NCBI RefSeq assembly: GCF_910592395.1
Contig: NC_088318.1
Coordinates: 13,580,349 to 13,644,348, forward strand
Direction: 5' to 3'
DNA from: Lineus longissimus
Taxonomy: Eukaryota; Nemertea; Pilidiophora; Heteronemertea; Lineidae
DNA length: 64,000 bases
Part shown: positions 59,036-64,000 of the stretch, in pieces
How the letters are laid out: the number at the start of each line of letters is the position of its first letter
Position numbering within the stretch: position 1 is the stretch's first letter
Program-made: the position numbers and the translations under genes
The notes under the pieces: generated by a model
What the model was told of the DNA's origin: nothing
The model's input: only the letters and a program-made list of their open reading frames with translations
The model's database searches: none

Positions 59036-61931
59036 ACCCGGCCAAAAATTATACTCCGGTGCCTCCATGATCTCTGCGGTGTGTCAGAGTCCGTAACCAA
59101 CAGATGTGCACTATTTACACACGGAAATTCCCGATTCCCTCCCTTAATTAATCGTACCATAAAATTGTCCTTCAGAAATCATGAACACGGTCATTACATG
59201 CTTTCATCCAAGGTCACCAAGTATAAAGAGGCAATAAAGGGACTCTATATACTTAACAAATTGTTTGGACTGACGGCGTGATGCCGAACGCATCATTGAG
59301 ATCTCTCAATTAACCTGATTTTAATTTAATTGATTCATCGTCACGTGTCCGGATCAGATATGTTGAAGAAGCGATTTGGCTGTCACCGGCATGGTCCAGT
59401 TCGTTAGTTTATGTTTTAGCCGCAAAAGTGCAAGATCATTTCCTTTTTTCTTCTCCAGCATGATGGTCTCTGCATGCAACCCCGCGACAATGTTGCATGT
59501 ATTTCCCAGTAGTTTATGACGTTTACGATGTTCAAGATGTCGAACATTGGTCAGCGGACATTATTACGTCGTAAGAATATCAAGTTGTTGATAAATAAAA
59601 AACAGAGTAGTAATTATACAAAACCCCTATCACATTACCAAGACAATACCAAAATCATCCATTTTGCTTTAACACCTATTTATTTGCACCATGGTTCCCC
59701 GCCCAACCTCCAATTTGCAAATGGCGGACACCTGTTACGACGCAGTTATGCAAATCAGTCAAAATGGCCGACCTTCCGCTGAAAGAAAATCACCGAAAAA
59801 TATACCAGCATCCAAAAAGGCAACCTTTGAATAATGCATCAACGGACAGGTACTCATTGTTACTCATTATGTTCTAGGTTATAGTGAATGACATGCGTTT
59901 ATTTATTAAATCGGCATTTTATTTGCCTATGTCGTCAACGTTAATTTCGCATATAATAGCCCTTGTCATTATTTTTCACGTTTAACATTCACAGGTGGGC
60001 GCTTTGTCTTTTTTACGATGAATTTTCACTTTTGAAATATCAAATTCAAGGTCTCGTTGAACTCTGAGAAAGTTTATGTTAAACATTTTTTGTCTTGGCC
60101 TCCCTTTTGTCTTCGGTGGACATTTGAAAGCCTATTGGTTTCAAGCTACATTACACTAAAATTTGATCTGCATTCTATAAGATTAACCCTATCAGTCACA
60201 ACCTCCCGTTTATGGCGTTTGTTTCAGATGTCATAATCATTCCTTCGTCATGGCCTCAAGGGGATGGACGATTGACCGTACAGGCAGCTCTAGGTATCTC
60301 AATGATGGCTGGTCCGCCATATGAGACAAAGGCTATTACGATCAGTTCAAATGAAAGTGTATATTTTGATATTCTTCATATGTCGTAATCATTTCAAACT
60401 ATAAAGCACTGGGCATACAAAATGTTTTCTCATTAAAACCCTGGACGTTAAGTTTATAAATAATTGAGGACACTTGTATCTACAACTCCTATACACACTG
60501 AACAATTCACTTCGTAAAAGTATGTTCACCTGCAGAATAAATTAATAATTTGACATTCGATTAATGTAATCATTTGTAGTTTGTAAACAGGCTTCAGGTG
60601 AAATACCCCATTCGACCAAGCCATTGAATTTACGTGTAGTTATCAAAAGGGGCGTTTAAATTTCACCCCTGACCCAGAGGTCCTACGCCACTTCCCGAGC
60701 ACAACCTCTCAATATATAAAAGACCCAGCTATTGGCGTAATGTTAGTCGATACCTTAAGTATATTCCAGTATATCATTTTCAACAATGCTGACTGGAGAA
60801 TGGATTTTTCGATCCCGAAGCACTTGTAAATATAAAAGCTGACGTTTTCATCTCATGCACTCCACCTCTTCTTTTTAAGCTTCGGTTGCAAGTGAGCTCT
60901 TGAAGAAGCAGCGAAATGGTATATGCGGCATGAAAACTTTATGAGGTAACTAAATCACGACCAAGATGGTTGTGGAGACCATATTCCGGTGCTGTGTGAA
61001 GCCCAGTAGCCAGGACCAGGAAGGGCACAGGTTACCGCACACGGTAGTGGTTAGCCTTATGGGTTTTGGTAGCAAACAACAGCAAAATCCACCCTGGCAT
61101 CACAGATTTACATTTGACACTTTGACTTCCTCTGCCTAATTTATATTCTGAGGCCCGCTTCACCATGTTTTACATCGAATAGATGATCTTTTTTGAGAGA
61201 ACAAACATTAGTTCATGAAGGGGACCACTTTTAGGAAGCGAACTGCAACATCCAATACTATGGTATGGGTATGACATTTTGGAAGAGCGAATAAATTGTC
61301 GTCAGCCGACGCCGGTCAGCTGTCGGCTACAATTCAAATGGTACTTCTATGGGCGTAATTCAGGAAAGCTCGGCTCAGGGTTAGGGACTCGGCACCTTTT
61401 TTAGCCCGGTCCGGTCGCGGGTTACTGTAGGCGTAAACCCGGCGGGGGAAATGCGCGCTGAAGTGATGACCATTGTTCAACAATTTGTCTCCCCGCTGCT
61501 GAGAAATTGAAAGCAGTAGACTCTTTCTTTGCATAAAAGGCTGACCTGTAACTCGCAACAATAAGATCCCGCGCACGGCACGTTTGATTAGCATATTAAA
61601 AGATTATCAACCAGGCATCTTGTACCCTCCTACCTTATTTGGTTTAATGAGAAAAACTAGATAATTCCCGCTAAAAAAATCCCACACATATTTTCCAAGT
61701 ACAAACTAAATAAAAGACTCCTTTTCCTGTTTCAGTTACTGATTAGTCGCGAACGCAAACGGACTGGACCAAAACTGATGCCGTGGAGTCCATAGCCCTT
61801 CGTAAGATAATACTTCCCCCATAGAAGTTACTTTTCTTAATTACGATTTGATCTTGGAAGGATTACAGAGTCCGTTTGAACTGGATGGCATATATAACAA
61901 CCGTATTAACTCGAGTTTAGAAGGAAGTAAG
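59036..61931. other. Gene-poor interval with two TATAAAAG words
   Basis: No coding region is supported. ATATATAAAAGACC near 60712 and AATATAAAAGCTG near 60830 look like TATA boxes. The only downstream frame (ATG near 60787) is 18 codons. Confidence 0.35.
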
Positions 61932-62190
61932 CGAAACGCCAGTGGACCTCTCCGACCTTTAATTCAGGATTAACACCACCTTTCATTGGATTAAACGAAA
62001 CTTCAGTGGAACACTCTGAACTTACTTGTTGGGATTAACACCAGCTTAAATATGACTAAACGAAACGCCTGTTGAACACTTCAAACTTAATTTGGAATTT
62101 TACAACACCAGATTATTTGTATTATTATATCAACGAAACTCCAGTGGAACACTTCAGAATTTACTTAGGATCAGCACAGACTTGAAAAAG
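61932..62190. repeat. Degenerate about 65-bp tandem repeat, four copies
   Basis: CGAAACGCCAGTGG-like starts at 61932, 61996, 62061 and 62134, each followed by ACACTYYGAACTTA and usually GGATTAACACCA. Spacing is 64, 65 and 73 bases. Confidence 0.65.
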
Positions 62191-62252
62191 GGGTTGATGG
62201 GACATCCAATTTAAGCTGAGAAGAACACATCAAAAGTTAAAACGGTGCAATC

Positions 62253-62417
62253 ATGAAAGGAACAAGTTTTGATTCGATTCTTGAACCTTTCGTAGTCTTC
62301 GAGGAGGAGCAGGTCATCATGATATGCGTTATTCGGGAGGAACAGGATAGTATTTCCATGTACTTCATCGAAGTCGACGTATCAATGGAGTCAGAATTCG
62401 TGTCGGAATTTACGTGA
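62253..62417 (+). CDS. Small acidic ORF, 54 codons
   Basis: ATG at 62253 to TGA at 62415-62417, between the two minisatellites. The product is acidic (pI clearly low, many Glu) with a hydrophobic centre (VIMICVI). No homology is recognised. It may be chance, but the Glu-rich composition is unlike its surroundings. Confidence 0.25.
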   Translation: MKGTSFDSILEPFVVFEEEQVIMICVIREEQDSISMYFIEVDVSMESEFVSEFT

Positions 62418-62587
62418 TGAAACTTGTTGGACTCGGCAGCTGTATCACCACGAGAAATGGGTGAGTCAGGCTGACTGTTGCAGATTTCGAGTGGAATATT
62501 TTAAGTGTTGAGTTCCTCCCAAAAGTTAGTTGTTAGTTGAGTCAAGGTTTAAGTGCACTAACTCATGATAAAGTAATCTCGTGTGAT

Positions 62588-63084
62588 AAGTGGGATCTAT
62601 CCAAGTTCAGGCATTGCCGTGGTAACTTTAAGGTGGATGACAGAGTCTTCTATCCAAGTTCAGGCATTGCCGGTGTAACGCTAAGTGGGATGACAGAGTC
62701 TTCTATCCAAGTTCAGGCATTGCCGGTGTAACGCTAAGTGGGATGACTGAGTCTTCTATCCAAGTTCAGGCATTGCCGGTGTAGCGTTAAGTGGGATGAC
62801 AGAGTCTTCTATCCAAGCTCAGGCATTGCCGGTGTAACGCTAAGTGGGATGACTGTGTCTTCTTTCAAAGTTCAGGCATTGCCGGTGTAACGCTAAGTGG
62901 GATGACTGAGTCTTCTATCCAAGTTCGTGAATTGCCGGTGTAGCGTTAAGTGGGATGACTATGTCTTCTATCCAAGTTCATGCATTGCCGATCTAACGTT
63001 GATTGTGCATTGCCGGTGTAACGTTAAGTGGGATGGTTACATGTATGTCTTCTATCCAAGTTCGTGTATTGCCAGTGTAACGCT
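62588..63084. repeat. 53-bp minisatellite, about nine copies
   Basis: The unit contains CCAAGTTCAGGCATTGCCGG, TGTAACGCTAAGTGGGATGA and GAGTCTTCTAT. Copies start near 62597, 62650, 62703, 62756, 62809, 62862, 62915 and 62968, then a partly deleted copy follows. The central copies are nearly identical and the last ones diverge. There are no spacers, so it is not a CRISPR-like array. Confidence 0.9.
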
Positions 63085-64000
63085 TTTAAGTCTTTCCATT
63101 CCTCAGTGTTTCCCCTTATTGTTTGGGAAAGCTGAAAGATATATTGCACGTTTTTCTGCGCTTCCTTCTATTGAAAAGTCATGGTCTTCAGCTGTCTAAA
63201 GTATAGAAACACTGAAATATGAGGAAAAACCGCAGGTGTTGATGGAAGTGGTTGACTTTTGGACTTACGAACTTTTCAATGTGGCTTTCAGAAGGGCACG
63301 ACCAAAATATACAGTGTGATAAATAGAACATGCTATATGCAACGTGATTGTATATAAACAGATACAGAGGGGAATATACCCATACATTTCGACTACCTCA
63401 GGATGCAATAATGAAGAGTTTTGTTTTTACTGTCACATGGGAGAGACCCTTTATTGGCGACGCCGTGTAACGTTAATTTCATCTACCTACATGTAGTTCG
63501 TGTATATAGTCAATATTTAAGAGTTTAACACATAGTGGTTGCAGTGAAGCATTGTTTTTAATGTAAGATTTGATCTGAAAGTAAGAATAGTATACTACAA
63601 TATTCCATTCCGTTTTTTTAGTACGTTTCGTTCAAAATAATGAGTACCATGTGGAGTAGTTTGCTCACTGCAAGTTTGCTGTTGTGGTATGCTTATCGAA
63701 TGAGATTTTTAAACGCTAACAGTAATTGATGTGCGATGTCTCAATGCCCTCCAGTCTTGGTCAAATTCTCAAAAGGCGGGAATTATGTTTCGGTTTCTTC
63801 AAGACCCGCATGGCCACGCGTCATCGTCAGCAAGCACAAGTTGCTCACCCTCTTCAATCTTATGTTTGTTTTCAATCTGATAATACGTGTTCTGTCGGCT
63901 CTGCAAAGCGGCTTAAACAAAAGTCTATCTTCAAACACGTCGGTGCGAAATATTATACAAAAACACAAGACCTAAAGTTCCTCCACCCACGTGAATCTGC
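63085..64000. other. Right edge of the window, nothing recognised
   Basis: A 79-codon + ORF at 63736-63975 has a hydrophobic middle but no motif or splice context. Otherwise AT-rich sequence without repeats or promoter signals that I can defend. Confidence 0.4.

Noticed and set aside
62588-63084. CRISPR-like array
   Set aside because: The 53-bp units abut with no unique spacers, and the surrounding genome is eukaryotic; it is a minisatellite.

Overview
This is eukaryotic nuclear DNA, most likely from a marine invertebrate. Genes are split into short exons with GT-AG introns, polyadenylation signals and TATA boxes are present, tRNA-derived SINE pieces and Tc1/mariner-type MITEs occur, and there is a Ty3/gypsy LTR retrotransposon. 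There are no bacterial operons. I cannot name the species from sequence alone.

Positions 1-18000 are gene-rich. A 16-exon gene on the + strand (1236-9555) and an 8-exon gene on the - strand (17895-14152) point at each other and are clear paralogues. Both are built from one repeating three-exon module, A-B-C, always joined by phase-1 introns. Exon A is a 37-codon helix-like piece with a GLF-AFP motif, exon B is a charged helical piece of 55-62 codons, and exon C of 67-80 codons carries EF-hand-like calcium sites. The + gene has five modules and stops. The - gene has two modules with decayed EF-hand loops, then adds a C-terminal LamG/concanavalin-A-like domain. I do not recognise this family; it is the best candidate for something undescribed here. 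Between the two lies an unrelated - strand gene (11808-12887, orphan basic protein) with a TATA box at 13101-13108.

Positions 18000-35240 hold no convincing gene: only scattered repeats, MITE debris, and weak ORFs. Positions 35243-41102 are a complete but non-autonomous Ty3/gypsy element. It has identical 631-bp LTRs, a tRNA-Lys-type primer binding site, a PNMA-like gag with one internal stop, and a textbook -1 frameshift signal (GGGAAAC plus pseudoknot). Protease and the start of reverse transcriptase follow, then a large internal deletion, a short acidic C-terminal remnant, a long non-coding 3' part, and a polypurine tract. It sits in a CATG target duplication and must have moved very recently, using enzymes supplied by another copy.

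Positions 41107-64000 are again gene-poor. The one firm coding piece is the last exon of a TauD/TfdA-type dioxygenase on the - strand (48600-48281) with its poly(A) signal. The rest contains a Tc1/mariner MITE (47466-47643), promoter-like CpG-rich patches, a cluster of inverted motifs near 59000, and two minisatellites (about 65-bp and 53-bp units) between 61900 and 63100.
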